Assembly: GCA_947311845.1 (NCBI GenBank)
Contig: CAMZMU010000089.1
Coordinates: forward strand, 23,526,435 to 23,590,434
Source: Poa pratensis
Taxonomy: Eukaryota; Streptophyta; Magnoliopsida; Poales; Poaceae
Length of the DNA: 64,000 nt
Direction of reading: 5' to 3'
Position 1 is the first letter of the stretch; the number at the start of each line of letters is the position of its first letter. A program made the translations under genes and the position numbers. This document shows, piece after piece, positions 23,974 to 35,980 of this stretch. The notes beneath the pieces were generated by a model. The model did not search any database, was not told the origin of the DNA, and was given only the letters and a program-made list of their open reading frames with translations.

Positions 23974-25286
23974 ACCTGGTACTCTGGTAGTGTGTTCAGT
24001 AGATCTAGCACGGGGGGATAAAAGGCTCGCAATTGGCCTTAATAGACACATGCATAGGCATGACAGAGAAGGAACGTCACAAGATTGCATCAGTATGAAA
24101 AAAACAGACGCTGTAAGCAGAACAGCCGAAGCCTGCATAAGTCATAGTCGCATAGAGACTATTATTTTACTTAGGAAAGGGTACATCAGATAATTATGCG
24201 ATACTCGATATCGACTGGAGAGGCAAAACACACCTGCAATATCTTAATCTATCCACGATGAAAAGCTTGAGCAGCCACGTGCTATCGTTTGAACACCCAA
24301 AGGCATGACCAACCATAGATGCTTCTTTAGCTTTTGTATTTGAAAGGCAGCGGTGTGCTGCAGATAAAAAGATAAAAAATATATAAGTCAAGTTATCAAA
24401 GCAATCTATATAATGTATTTATATATGAAGGCTGAACTTCCTACAAATTTGTCAGTTCAGATTGATTTCCTACAAATTTTATTCTGATGGAAGCAACTAA
24501 ATATAAGAATTAAAATTTGGTATGCATTTCATATTTATTAGATGAGGCAGCATGGACCTTGATGCCAATCATTGGTTGAGGTCGGACATGGGCTCATGAC
24601 ATATTAGTAGGTTGTCGTTGATCAAGAAATGGTTTGCAACAAATTCCAAAAAAAGAACTTGATACGTACCTAGGTTGCGCTGCTAAACATTCTTGAACGC
24701 GATGTAGGTGCGACATCATTACTGAATTCTGACTAAACTGGATAACTAAAATAGATGAGGAAACAGTAGGATAAATGCAAGAGGCCTAGACATGATATAT
24801 AGTAAAAAAAAAGATATTCCCTGACATGCAGTGCTGAATTATGTCAATAACTCTAGGTTTTCACAATGAAAGGGAAGAATAAAACTGGAGACAGCTTACT
24901 CTTTTAGTCACTGTAAACCTCACGAATCCTATGATACTTTATTCCCTGCATCTGCAGCATTGGAGTCTATCTCAACAGCGCCCAGTTTTCACAATAAAAA
25001 AAATAGAAGAGTATAAGACAAGGAATAGTAATACTTGTAACTCATTGCCAAACCTAGCAAATCCCCAATCTTCACAAACGATGGGGAAATAGCAAATCCA
25101 TCAAGGCCACATACAAACTGGTAGACAAGGGTTACAAGAGCACCCGCTGGAAGAGCAGATCCCGATGGTGAGAAGGCTACCGGTTGAACCACAACCACGG
25201 ACCTACCGGCTTGCACCTCACTGAGCACGACACTAGTCCATGAAGGAGACAAGTATGAGTATTTGAGTGGACGGGGAAGAGGTGAT
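23974..25286. other. Intergenic or unrecognised gene remnant
   Basis: No family is recognised. On the minus strand a GC-balanced frame from an ATG at 25252 (MSPSWTSVVLSEVQAGRSVV) runs about 70 codons before sequence turns AT-rich, and a block at about 24324-24231 (MVGHAFGCSNDSTWLLKLF) ends near a possible GT donor. These could be exons of an uncharacterised minus-strand gene, but I cannot connect them. Confidence 0.25.
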
Positions 25287-25300
25287 TATTGTCGAGCGAG

Positions 25301-25450
25301 GTGAGGACCAAGCGCTGGCTTGGTGGCTTATGCTCTGAGTGTGGAGCCAGCTCACCCGGGTTCAAGACCCAACTTCGACATACTCGGCGAAAAGTTGATA
25401 CTACCAACGTAATAGTCAGGGGATGATCATTATCTTGTTGGCAACGTTTT
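25301..25450 (+). mobile_element. tRNA-derived SINE with 14-bp TSD
   Basis: Pol III-like box A (TGGCTTGGTGG, 25316-25326) and box B (GGTTCAAGACC, 25359-25369), then an unrelated 3' body ending in GTTTTT. Flanked by the 14-bp direct repeat TATTGTCGAGCGAG at 25287-25300 and 25451-25464, the mark of LINE-driven retroposition. The head is compatible with the grass Au SINE group, but the body is diverged. Confidence 0.82.
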
Positions 25451-26073
25451 TATTGTCGAGCGAGATGGAGAGGGGTAATGGGAGAAGGAGATGACCGGAA
25501 GGGGGTGGCCGTACCAGGCGGCCTCGGCGTTGAGACCGCGGTGTTGCGGGCAGCCAGAATTACTCCCACTTGACAGTGAGACATTCTAGATTTCTAGTCC
25601 TAGATGTGATGTATGTATTGGCAGTTTGCACTTTGTAAATAGGTGGCAACATTTAAAAAGGAGGACTTCATCGCTTTCTCAGACGGATGTCAAACTGGGT
25701 GCTTTATATAGTTTAGAATTCAAATGGAGCAATACAACTGGATCCAGTGGAACTGACACAATAAGCGATACCAACTGCGCTTCTATAGTTTTATTAGTTA
25801 TCGAAAATTTATCTACCCTTGATTTCTACTCGCCTTATTCAGACGCATCTAGACGATGTATGCAAGTGTAGAGACCGATTGTACCAATGACACTCATAAA
25901 CAGTAATGGGCGAATCTTTTGACCAAAAGTCAGTGTTGCATTTTCATTCCATTGAGCAGGGGAGACAATACAACACAACAGAGTACTACAACATTTTACG
26001 AACTACTGCATGTTAAAACAAATCAAAGATTACAGAAACTGCTAGAGCCTACAGTGACAAGACAAGAGCCTTA

Positions 26074-26837
26074 GAGCATCTCTAGCATCCAGCAGATCCC
26101 GTAAACCAAAATCGATTACGGTATCATGAACGTCCAGGTAGAACAGATCCCCTATAAACATACCATAATTTTTCTTTCCTTTTCTTCGTCTTCCCCAACG
26201 ATTCTATCTGTACCTATAAACTGAGCGCCGTCGAAGAAAGCACTCCAGCTCCCATCACTGCCCCTACGCGGCTTTGGCCCTTGCCCGACCCTGCTAGCAC
26301 TGTCCCCCACTGCCTCCTCCCGTGGAGGTGCTCCCATGGAAGAGCTTGGCCATGGAGGTGCTCCATGGAGGTGCTTCCATGGGGCTGCGAGCATGGCTAC
26401 TCCCGCCTGGCTCGGGCGCTCACCACGTTCTCCTAGTGCTAGTCTCCTCCGCCTTGACCCGCCTCCTCCCGTCGAGGTGCTCCCATGGGGAGCTTGGCCA
26501 TGGAGGTGCTCCCATGGGGCTGCGAGCATATACCACGATTTCGCACAAAATCAGTCAAAATCGGGAAACAGATATTGACGGCAGAATCAAGTTTCCTTGT
26601 TGTGGGATCGAGTTCGGAAGTCGTGGACATCGCGCCGACGAGTGCGTTGACTCGTTTCGGTTTGTTCGTTTTGGGACTTTATACTAACTCCAGAAGTGGA
26701 GGTAAGGGGCACGTAAGTGATAATGTCTGGGGAGCTGGAATTATTTTTCCAAGTCGATCGACCGAAACTGCATAGTCTTCGACCGAAACTGCAAATATTC
26801 GGGTCTGGCCACTTTTAAGGATGTGCTAGATATGCTC
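26074..26837. mobile_element. PIF/Harbinger-type non-autonomous element (764 bp)
   Basis: Left end TTA-GAGCATCTCTAGCATCC and right end, read inward, TTA... as TAA-GAGCATATCTAGCACATCC; TTA lies at 26071-26073 and 26838-26840. TTA TSDs with GAGCATCTCTAGCA ends are typical of Harbinger-like elements in cereals. The interior holds two diverged direct copies of a GGAGGTGCTCCCATGG-rich block (about 26318-26395 and 26464-26530). The minus-strand frame there is low complexity, not a gene. Confidence 0.75.
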
Positions 26838-26947
26838 TTATACTCATATTAGTGAGAGTGTCCTTCCTTAATCCACAAATTTGGGCCTTGCGAAGTGAAA
26901 AGTCATTTTGACTCCTGAGATCCAGCGATCTTGCCGTTTTCAAAAAA

Positions 26948-27093
26948 GTGAGCCCAGCTCACTTGGTTAGGGAAGTGGATGTATAACCCAGCCACCCAGG
27001 TTTAAGTCCTCACGAACGCATATTTGGATTCTTATTATTTCAAAAAAAAATCGTTGTAGGGGCTTCCCCTACCGCATTCCTTTAAAAAAAAAA
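26948..27093 (+). mobile_element. Au-type SINE (146 bp) with 18-bp TSD
   Basis: Starts GTGAGCCCAGCTCACTTGGT, matching the grass Au SINE head, with box B GGTTTAAGTCC (26999-27009) and the conserved GGGGCTTCCCCTAC before the tail. Flanked by the 18-bp repeat CTTGCCGTTTTCAAAAAA at 26930-26947 and 27094-27111, so it is a clean insertion. Confidence 0.88.
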
Positions 27094-27502
27094 CTTGCCG
27101 TTTTCAAAAAATCAAAAAATATATTTAGAAGTTTCAAAAAAATTGAAATAAATCATGCAGGTTCTCAACGATATATCATGTACCAACGTACAAAATCGCA
27201 ACACAAAATACAATATGTTTGATCTAAAGGGGACAAAAGTTGAAATTTGAAACTACATATTGTTCACTATACTCAGATCTATATATTTGTCATTTTTATG
27301 GAGTTCAAACCGTAAAGTATTTTGCATTAATATTTTACAGGATTGTAGAATATTTTCTTGATATCATGCATTATCTTTTAAAATTTTGTTTAAACTATTA
27401 AATATATGTTTTAATTTTTCGAAAATGACGAGATCACTGCATCTGCCCGACCTAGAAGTGGCAAAAGCAAAGTCCAACAAAATAACCCTTTTCTGAGTTT
27501 CC

Positions 27503-30427
27503 TCAGAAGATCGGCTTCTGCGTGGCCGCCGCCGGCGCATAATACGTCTGGACGTTGACCCAGAGCAGAGACAGGATGGAGACGAAGAGCACCGACCAGA
27601 GAACGGCGAGCGTCGGTGCCCGCTCCCGGCGCGCGAGGAGCCCCTGAGGAACTCCTGTAGGTGCGCCACCACCCACGCGGCGAACAGCAGCCTCCAGGCG
27701 AGCGGGCCCCACGAGTCGTACCCGTGGTCCACGCTGTACGAGACCGCCACTACCACGCCGGCGAGGTTGCCCAGCAGAACGCTGATCGGCGGTATGAGCA
27801 GGTTACTCCACCGCACTGACCGCGTCGACTCCGGCATCGTGGCCTCCTCCTCCTCGGCCGGCGTCGTTGTGTCCGTCGAGAAGCCTACGTCGATGCCAGT
27901 GCACGCCCTGAAAATGCCCTGGAACACGGCAGCGAGGCCGGCAGACGTACCAATCACCACCCAGAGCTTCTCGTCCCCCCACCACTCCCTCAGCGACACG
28001 CCGCTCCACCTCAGCTCCAGCGCCACGGACGCGACCACCGAAGAGAGCAGCAGGATGAGCAGGACCCCGGCGTCGTAGCCCACGTCGTCGGGGAAGATGG
28101 ACTTGTCGGCGAGGAGGCAGACGGCCGAGAGCGCGCAGTAGACGGTGAGCGGGATGGAGGCGAGTGGGTAGGCGACGCGGTTCGCATATGCCAGGCGTTG
28201 CAGCGGCCTCATGCCGCCCCCGACGCCGGCCCGGACGGGGCAGTGCCGGCTCAGCAAGGTCCTCATAGCCGCCGCCGCGCGCCGCGACGCGCGGGCAAGC
28301 ATCTCCGAGGGGCTGCACGATGCGTAGCTCCTGAACGCGGGCCGCGCCGGCATGCAGTACGCCGATGCCCACCCCCGCGCGTGCATCCTGAATCCTGTCG
28401 CGACACCGCCGCCGGCGCCGGCACTGTAAATCCACCCGAACTGCACGAGATCACAACGTCAGATCAAGTCACCAGAGCATGCAGCTGCAGGCTTGGGAAG
28501 CCCCTGTCCCCTGCAGAAAAGTACGAGCACCTCTTTGCCCCATCTCGTCCGCTCCTCGTACGCGCAGCTGACAACGTGGATGATGGCCTCCTTGAGGAGG
28601 GGAGACGCCGCCATGGCCGCGGGCTGCTGCGAGTCATGCTGCCCGAACGCCGAGGCAATGAACACCGGGGACAGGCCGAAGTGGCGCTCCAACGCGGCGC
28701 GGTACGAACGCAGCCTGCGGCTCCTTGCCCCCTCGGTTTCCTCGTCTTCGTCTTCAGACTCAAGCAACGGGACGACAGACATGGTCCTCCTCAGCCTCAG
28801 CTTTCGCTTCTCCCTCGCCCCGAGGCAGCACCAATTCCGACGGCGGGTCTGCAGGTCATCGGCATCGTCGGCCATGGCGGGGTCGAACCCGTACAGCGCC
28901 TTCCGGTTGAAGCAGCACCCGGAGCCTACGTAAACCGGCCCCTGGATGCCGTCCAAACATTTCATATCGATCTGAACCGAACCATTGAAAAATGCCAAAA
29001 GTTAGCGTGATCACTGGACAGTCGCATTCCACAGGTTCGCCTGAATTCCTTACATCGAAGAAGACGGAGTCGCGGCTCGCCCATGGATCTACGCCATCTG
29101 CAGCGGGGAAAGCCGGCCGCAGAGGGAACTGGACGAAGCATGTCTTGTTCCCAGCCTCCGGGTCCATCAGGCAGCACATTGCCTCCTTCAGGACTCTGCT
29201 GTTGTTGACGTAGCGGTCGTAGTCCAAGTTGAGCACGTAGGCGCCATTTGTCAGCACGGCAGACACCCGAAGCTGACGGAGCCAATTGTCAAATTCAGGG
29301 GGAGCATTGTAACTGACGAACAGATCAATACAACGGAAAATGGAAGCGACATGTGTGCGCGACATGATCGAACGTACGCACCAATGCGTTCATGGCGCCG
29401 GCTTTCCCGTGATGCTGGAACCCGGGCCGCTTCTCTCGCGACACGTAGAAGAGCCGAGGGAGCTCGCTCCCCTCGGCGTCACGGTCGTCGGACTGGCCCA
29501 GAAGCGCCTGTATCATGGCAGGGTGGTCCCTCGGGTCGTTCCCGGGCCACGGCGTGCCGTCTGACATGACCCACCCTTCCTCCGGCACCTTGCGCGCCTT
29601 GGCGGCGAGGCAGTTCATCCTCACCTTGAACTCCTCGTACTCCCTCTTCATGGCGCGGCGCTCCTTGACGAAGGAGGGCGCGACCTTGTCCCGGAGGTAG
29701 TCCACGCCCCGCGCGAAGTAGGGCTCGGGCGCCCTCGGCTCCACGCCGTGCGCGCGGCAGAACGGGACCCACCTCCGCGCTAGCCGCGCCGTCTCGGATA
29801 GCGCCTCGAAGAGCAGCAAGTCGGCGCCGTCGTCTGAGACGTAGCAGGCGAACCTGCCCGCGGGGTAGTCCGCCGCCAGCACGGACAGGACCGTGTTCGC
29901 CGTCGCCAGCGGCGGCTCCCTCCCCGCATCCGCCGCGCTCACGAACACGTCCACGCTCGCCACCAGCTTGTGGTCCTTCTCGAGCACGTGGAGGCGCGTG
30001 GCGCGGTTGGTCGGGGAGAGCCTCGTGAGCTGGGCGGCGAGCCATGCGAAGGCGAGCCAGGACTCGCACGCGACGGAGGTGAGCCATAGGCCGTACGCGT
30101 CGGACACCGGGTGGGTGACGCGGTACCGGAGGAAGAGCGCGAGGAGGACGGCTCGGAGCGCCACGGCCGCCCGGTACAGGTTGAGTGTGGCGGACGGTAT
30201 TGGTACCTTGCTGCTGAGTGGCTCCGGAGGAGGAGGAGGCCCGTCACCGTCGTCGCCGCCACTGCGAAAAACACGGGGAGAAAACATGATTGCGCACGGT
30301 GATTTTGCACCAAGTCGTACTGAAACTGAACGGCGTCTTGAGCTGTTACTTACCTTTCTGAAGGTGCACGGAGCTCCGGCTCCGGGGTGTTGGGAGGCGC
30401 TTTCTGCAGGTTCTCGCTGTCGTCCAT
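27503..30427 (-). pseudogene. CesA-family glycosyltransferase lacking TED and QxxRW; one frameshift
   Basis: GT2 membrane protein related to cellulose synthase. Exons by my reading: 30427-30354, 30261-29382, 29272-29054, 28971-28531, 28440-27503. About 850 residues against 1000-1090 for CesA; the N-terminal RING finger is absent. Two N-terminal TM helices and first Asp motif (SDDGADLL) are present. Then come plant-conserved KRREYEEFK-like and QGPVYVGSG blocks and a DxD motif (LDYDRY; CesA has DCD). Where CesA has WIY-SVTEDIL-TGF, this reads [15 protein letters not shown]. The QVLRW segment reads [19 protein letters not shown]. Six C-terminal TM helices follow. One base is missing in a G-run at 27641-27644; the proper C-terminus ([13 protein letters not shown]) is in the next frame. 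Synthase activity is not expected even if that base is an assembly error. Confidence 0.8.
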
Positions 30428-30543
30428 CTCAGAGGCCAATCGGTGCACAATCCCAGGGAACCAATTAGCCGATGTGCGAGAGATCGTCTCACTAAGTAAC
30501 TAGCACTGTCTTGGATGTTATAAGACCAAGCTAGAGATCGAGC

Positions 30544-30551
30544 TATTTATA
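30544..30551 (-). promoter_or_regulatory. TATA box of the CesA-like gene
   Basis: TATAAATA on the minus strand, about 120 bp upstream of the ATG at 30427. It would place transcription start near 30515, leaving a short 5' UTR. The promoter shape looks preserved although the enzyme is damaged. Confidence 0.6.
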
Positions 30552-30871
30552 CGACAGCCGAAGCAGCATGTAGTTTCAGTTGATTATTCTTGTCCTCGCC
30601 GAGGAATCCAGTCCTGCAAATTCCATCCCAGGTATCCTACTGGAAGCGACAAGATGGCGTACGTGATTCGTACGATGAACGCGAGGCGGTCTCGGCGAAA
30701 GAAACAACTGGTAATGTGGATTGTTTTTGTACATTAGCTGGTAGAACTTCTTGGAACAACAGACAAGTGTCTATCTAGGAAGATTGAACTTATCGTCTGT
30801 TAAGGAATCGGGAGAAGCAGTCAATCACTACCTGCTCTTTCCCAGTAATAAACAATTGGTTAACCTTACTT

Positions 30872-31062
30872 CTCCCTCCGTTCCACAATATAAGATGTTT
30901 TACTCTTTTTCCACATGCACATGCACACACATTTTTGAAACCCGGCAAGAGGCTTGCACACACATGTATCACACGTTTAAGTGCATGTGTCCATTCTTTT
31001 TATATCAATCTAGACATACATGTGTAATACCTAAAACATCTTATAATGTGGAATGGAGGGAG
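30872..31062. mobile_element. Stowaway MITE (about 190 bp)
   Basis: TIRs CTCCCTCCGTTCCACAATAT at the left and, read inward, CTCCCTCCATTCCACATTAT at the right; TA follows the right end (31063-31064). The left TA is blurred by a point change. Non-coding interior. Confidence 0.85.
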
Positions 31063-31514
31063 TAGCAAGTACCTACGTGGATCGACAATGTAGAATCTGG
31101 CATGAGATTGCTCTTAAATGCACATATATTATGGCACATGAGAAAGAAATCTGATAGTACATGCATGTAATCCTAAATTCAGAAGCATCTGCACCTCGAA
31201 TATATTGCAACAATTCACATCTCTAGCTACTAGAACATGGTAAAATTAAACATATGCATACGTACTACGTACATACAGTCAACATTTATACGTTCGGCAG
31301 GGATCGACAGTACGTGCAGTATGAGGTTCAGGCTCCCCTGACTACTTCAGACAATTTAAATTCAACTCACATATTACATAGCGCAGTAAAAATTTCCTGG
31401 CGCTTTATCGATCTAATTAAAGAACACACTGTAGTTAAATTAATCAAGGAAACTTCCATTCCACAACCAATTAAGTAGCAGATGATCCCAGACGTCACAG
31501 GGTGTTGCTATTGC

Positions 31515-34500
31515 CTAGCTGTCTCCGGCGCCGGCACCGCTACCTGGTCCTCTCCTGTTACCGGTGGTGTTCTTCAGTATCTGAAACAAGAGATTAGTTG
31601 GACAACAAAGGCATATCCCGTTAACCAGCTACGAGATCACATTTACTACAATTACAGGTGTCGCATGTGTCATGAATAGAAACGGTCTAACCTCATGTGT
31701 GTATACAACGATCATGTATAATTTCCATTAAGTTACCTGTCTAAGCATTTGGTTCTCGTTCTGCAGTGTGGAGAGCCTCTCCTCAAGCTCTGAATTCCTA
31801 TTCTCCAAGTCCTTCACCTTGATCTCCAGCTCACCCATGTACGCCTTCTTTCTCTCGCGCGCTTGCTGCGCCGACACCCGGTTCCTCAACAACCTAGATT
31901 AGCATGCAGTCACCAAAAAAATGTTAGGGCAAAAAGGAAATTAGCTTAAAATCATGCAATAGTTAGCTAACTGTTCGATGTTTGTTCAATAACATTCTAC
32001 ATTCTTGTGTTGTACTTTGACTTCAAAATAGGTGATTAGACCATAACATAAATTATATTCATAAAACATTAAAAAAAATGGAAAGCGATAAAGTGTGTTA
32101 GACAGAGTAGCGAGGGTTTTTTTTTTTTGGCAAAGTTATGAGAAACAGTAGAAAATAGTCGGGAAACCATTCGTTTGCCAGTGTATTTTGGTGGTATGTA
32201 TGTTTGTCGAGTTTTCCCTGTTTTCAGCATGTGAGGATGACGGTGTTGTTTAGATAGGAGGGCGAATCTGGTTATGGTTTTCGCACAATTTCCATATTAA
32301 CTTGGTTATTTTTTGTACTAGTCAATCAACAACCTTCTTTCAAGCGGTTGAAATGTTAATTAAGAAACTAGTTCCACATAAGCCATCATAGGTGGAAGTA
32401 GCAAAAATGTAATGCAGAACAAGGTCAATGATGATGTTCGGATAAGAATTCGGAAAGCCAAATGTAGGAAAGCCAAGCATAATGATAAAATGGATGAACC
32501 TGTAAGGAGAAGTGGGAAAAATAAAAAGACAGAAGATCCTAATGTTGTTAATGAACTGTTATCTTATACTAATTCCAGTGATAGAGATGACGACGATGAT
32601 GACAATAAGCTAAATGATTGCATTACTCAGTTAGCAACTTTACATACCTGTACAAAATCTCGAACTTACACACCAGGCATTAGTGCAAAGTCCAAAGTTA
32701 GGATCAGAGTAACTATGTGTTACCATGATTGGCTTCTTGTGGAATGGTAGATGGATCATGTGATATAGAAAATAAAATATTTATGGAATATGCAATTTCT
32801 AATCTTGTGTGTGTGAAAGGAGATAAAAATAGATTTTACCGATTCTTGGCTAGTTAGAATTTGTGGAAATCTTTTCTATGTGTGATTGTGGGGCCTTTCT
32901 AAAGGACCTTCGGGATGTTTGATTATGGGTGTTACAGAAGATTTATATGATGTGTGGAGTGTGTTGTTGGTCGTTTTTTTACTAGAATGCTTATTATGGA
33001 AAGAAATTTGGTTTTAAGTGGATATCTGATTAATTATATGGAGAAGCACATTCAAGAAAAAAGGCTGAGTTTCTAGTCGAACTAGTGCATAATAGTATAT
33101 AATGAGCACCATTTTATATTGGGTGTGGATTTTAGTTTGATTAGAAGACCAAAAGAAAGAAAAGAAGTCAAAAAAAAAATTCAAGTGGTGAACTCTGTTG
33201 AATTCCATCACTGAACATTCGGTCCTAATGGAATTGTCCCTGAATGGAACAAGCTATACTTTCTCGAATAACCAACAAGATCCTTTAGTTGAATTGCCAG
33301 ATAGAATTATAGTCACTCCTTCTTAGAAGATATATTTTTCTTTTTTCTTTAGTGAATGTCAAAACACTAGTTAGTTGTATATTTGATGATGCACCTCTTT
33401 TACTAGATACAGGTGGGATATGTTGAGATGGTAAATAAACCTTTTAAATTTGAATTGTGTTGGTTTCCGAGGAAAGAATTGTTGGTATTCTTGGGAAGGT
33501 GTGGACTAATTTGAGGAGTAGATATATAGCAGATAAATGCATAATTTCTTTGATCAATTAAGAAGAATTTTAATGATTTAAATTCAATTATTCAAGTTGG
33601 ATATAAGCAAAAATAAATAAAGCTTTAGACGGAAAAAATAGATGAAATGGAAAAAAATGTGTTGGCATGCCTATATGCAGCTAACTATGAGCTTAAGTGG
33701 AGGCAAAGAGAAAAATAAAAAGACCTGATGGTATATGACATTAATACTAAGTATTTTATGCTTAAGGCCAGTGGAAGGAATAAAAAATTGAGTCTTTGTC
33801 CAGATGGTGTTATTATAGAAGGAGATCACAATATTAAATGTAATGCAACCTTTTTTTATCAAGAGTTGTTTGGTCTTGTTGTTTCCCTATTTGTAAGTGT
33901 ACCATATGTTTTAACCTTTTAAGAAATAAAACGCTTTTCAATTGAGTTTTTGCAGAAGCTCTGGGATTTGGTTCATTTATATTTGTTAGCTATGTAATGA
34001 TTTCCATGGAGGGCCATTGGATGTTCATAGATTTAATTACGATAATACAATTCTCTTGAAAAAGGCAAAGTGGCTGACAAGATTTAAATGTAAAGACCTA
34101 GGTGTCTTTCAAATGTTATTTTTAAATCCAAAATTTATTAACAGTTAATGGATAAATGATTGTTGTTGATGATATAATTTTCCCTACTCAGTCTACTTTC
34201 ATACGAGGTAGGTACATTCATAATAGTGTGGCCTTCTTACGTGAAACTATGCACGAGGTAAACATATAATAAAAAAGTTACAATAATATTTAAAGTGTAT
34301 TTTGAAAAGGCGTATGAAAAATTAATATGGATTTCATGTTTTGTTCTTGATATGAAAATATTCCCTATCAAATTAACAGGGCCAAGTTAGCAAATGGTAG
34401 TTTTTTTTATTATGGTAAATGATAAACTTGGTACTTTAGAACTAGAAAAGGGCTCACGCAAAGAGACCCTACCCCACAACCTTCTACTTTTAAATATTGT

Positions 34501-35980
34501 AGCAGATGTATTGGATGTCCTGGTTAAAAGGGTCCAAGAGCAAGGTTTAACCAAATGTGTAGCATCTGACTTGTTGGAGAATGACATAGCCGTATTTTAG
34601 TATGCTGACAACACATTTTTTTTCCTTCTGAAGACGAGTTAGAAGCTACAAGGAATCTTAAGTTCATTTTGTGCATCTTCGAACAACTCCGTGGTTTTAT
34701 AGGAAAATCTATAGACAGACAAGAACAATATGTCCAAGTTCTTACTTTTAAAGTAGGAAATTTGAATAAAAAATGACACATGTTTTATTGGTCAAATTGG
34801 TGGTCCAACTTAATAAAACGAGAAAAAACGGAAAAGTCATATGCATTGAGATGGAGGGAGTATGATCGTTCTAGTACTCCTTTTTCTCGATTTTTTTTCT
34901 TACGAAACTACTTGTACAAAAAAAGAATAGAGAAGTGTAAGTCTTTGATCATATATAGGCTTCTTTAATCCAATAATCTATCATTATATATAGTTATGCG
35001 ACACCATAACCAGCGGAAAAGTTGTTGCATTAGTTCATGTAAAGCGACAAAATGAAGATCACCGGCATTTATGCACTCCACACTGGCATCGCACAAGGTT
35101 ACGAGAGATTGTAAGTTTGTAACAGAGCAGTTCATGAGTTGTCTATCAGTTTTTTTTTTTTTTTTTTGCGGGTGAATTGGCTATCAGTTGGAGTATTAAT
35201 TAGCTAAAAGGAACTGCTTATACGTGTGCTAGACTGAGTTTGGGTCTTCAGTTTTGTCGCAACGTGAAATTAATGTCGAACTAGGTATGCCATCACACCG
35301 TGGCCGTACGTCTAGCTGTGGCGTACGTACTACGTAGGAACTCGATCGAGCTACGAACACACAGTATAGGATCGAAGAGCGTACAATATATACCTTTTGA
35401 GTCGGCGATGCTCCTTGTCGGCCGGGCTGCGGCCGCGGCGGCGCGAGGTGGCCTGCGCCGCCGCCGCTGCCGACTGTGCGGGCTCCGACGATGTCCCGGC
35501 AGCTGGCGGCTCCCTCCCCGACGTCGAAGGGCCTCCCTGGTCCAGCCTGAACTCCGGCACCCTCCCTATGTCGTCGTCGCTGTCCATCCCGCGCGCCGTT
35601 CAGACATCAATCCAGGCATCTACTAGCTAATATCTTTCGTGCGTGTGCAAAACACGAGGATCGATCCAAGAACGAAGAGAAGACTGAAGAGCAAACAAGA
35701 GTGAACAATAATCTAAAAACGATGTATATATCTCGACTTGTCGATCACGCGGGAGTGACACAACAAGAGACGAAGAAGCAAAGAAAATGAGAAGGAGTTA
35801 ATCAAGATCGATCGTGGAGAATAAGCTTGTATAACCAGCAGGCCGGGTTTATGTGAGGACTAATATGGATGAGAGTGCGTGCGTGCCTTCCTGGGGGTAC
35901 GCCGTGTGAGGGGCGGAGCTGGAGGACCTGTCGCTGCTGGAATGCGGCGAGCTCGTCGTGGTGGTCGTGTGGTCTTGCAT
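31515..35980 (-). CDS. HY5-like bZIP transcription factor
   Basis: Light-response bZIP regulator of the HY5/HYH family, which binds G-box promoters and is degraded through COP1. Exons by my reading: 35980 to about 35887 ([11 protein letters not shown]...SSSSAPH), 35587 or earlier to 35394, 31893-31737, 31580-31515. Exon 2 holds the COP1-docking type VPEF after an acidic run ([13 protein letters not shown]) and [15 protein letters not shown]. Exon 3 gives the basic region ([17 protein letters not shown]) and leucine zipper. The last exon ends [11 protein letters not shown]. From the Met at 35587 the frame is complete (138 aa). The exon 1/2 junction lacks a clean GT-AG that keeps frame (possible GC donor after GAAG at 35887), so the 5' end is uncertain. 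The family call is secure; paralogue identity is not. Confidence 0.85.
32400..34770 (+). pseudogene. Decayed LINE (reverse transcriptase remnant) in the HY5-like intron
   Basis: AT-rich sequence opposite in strand to the host gene. At 34300-34700 broken frames read like a plant non-LTR reverse transcriptase: [39 protein letters not shown], and YADNT where the catalytic YADD should be. Many stops and indels. An upstream charged frame (32412-32750) may be part of the same element. It accounts for much of the 3.5-kb intron. Confidence 0.6.
34765..34873 (-). mobile_element. Stowaway-type MITE remnant (one end)
   Basis: Ends GCATTGAGATGGAGGGAGTA; the minus strand begins TACTCCCTCCATCTCAATGC, a common cereal Stowaway terminus. 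The opposite TIR is not visible; it abuts the LINE remnant. Confidence 0.5.

Noticed and set aside
25301..25375. Possible tRNA gene
   Set aside because: Box A and B are present, but the cloverleaf cannot be completed and the unit has a 14-bp TSD, so it is a SINE.
26152..26529. 125-codon minus-strand frame with repeated APW-HLHG segments
   Set aside because: Product of duplicated low-complexity DNA inside a Harbinger-type element; no domain.
28198..29010. 270-codon plus-strand frame
   Set aside because: Shadow of the GC-rich CesA-like exons on the opposite strand; Arg/Ala/Pro-rich with no motif.
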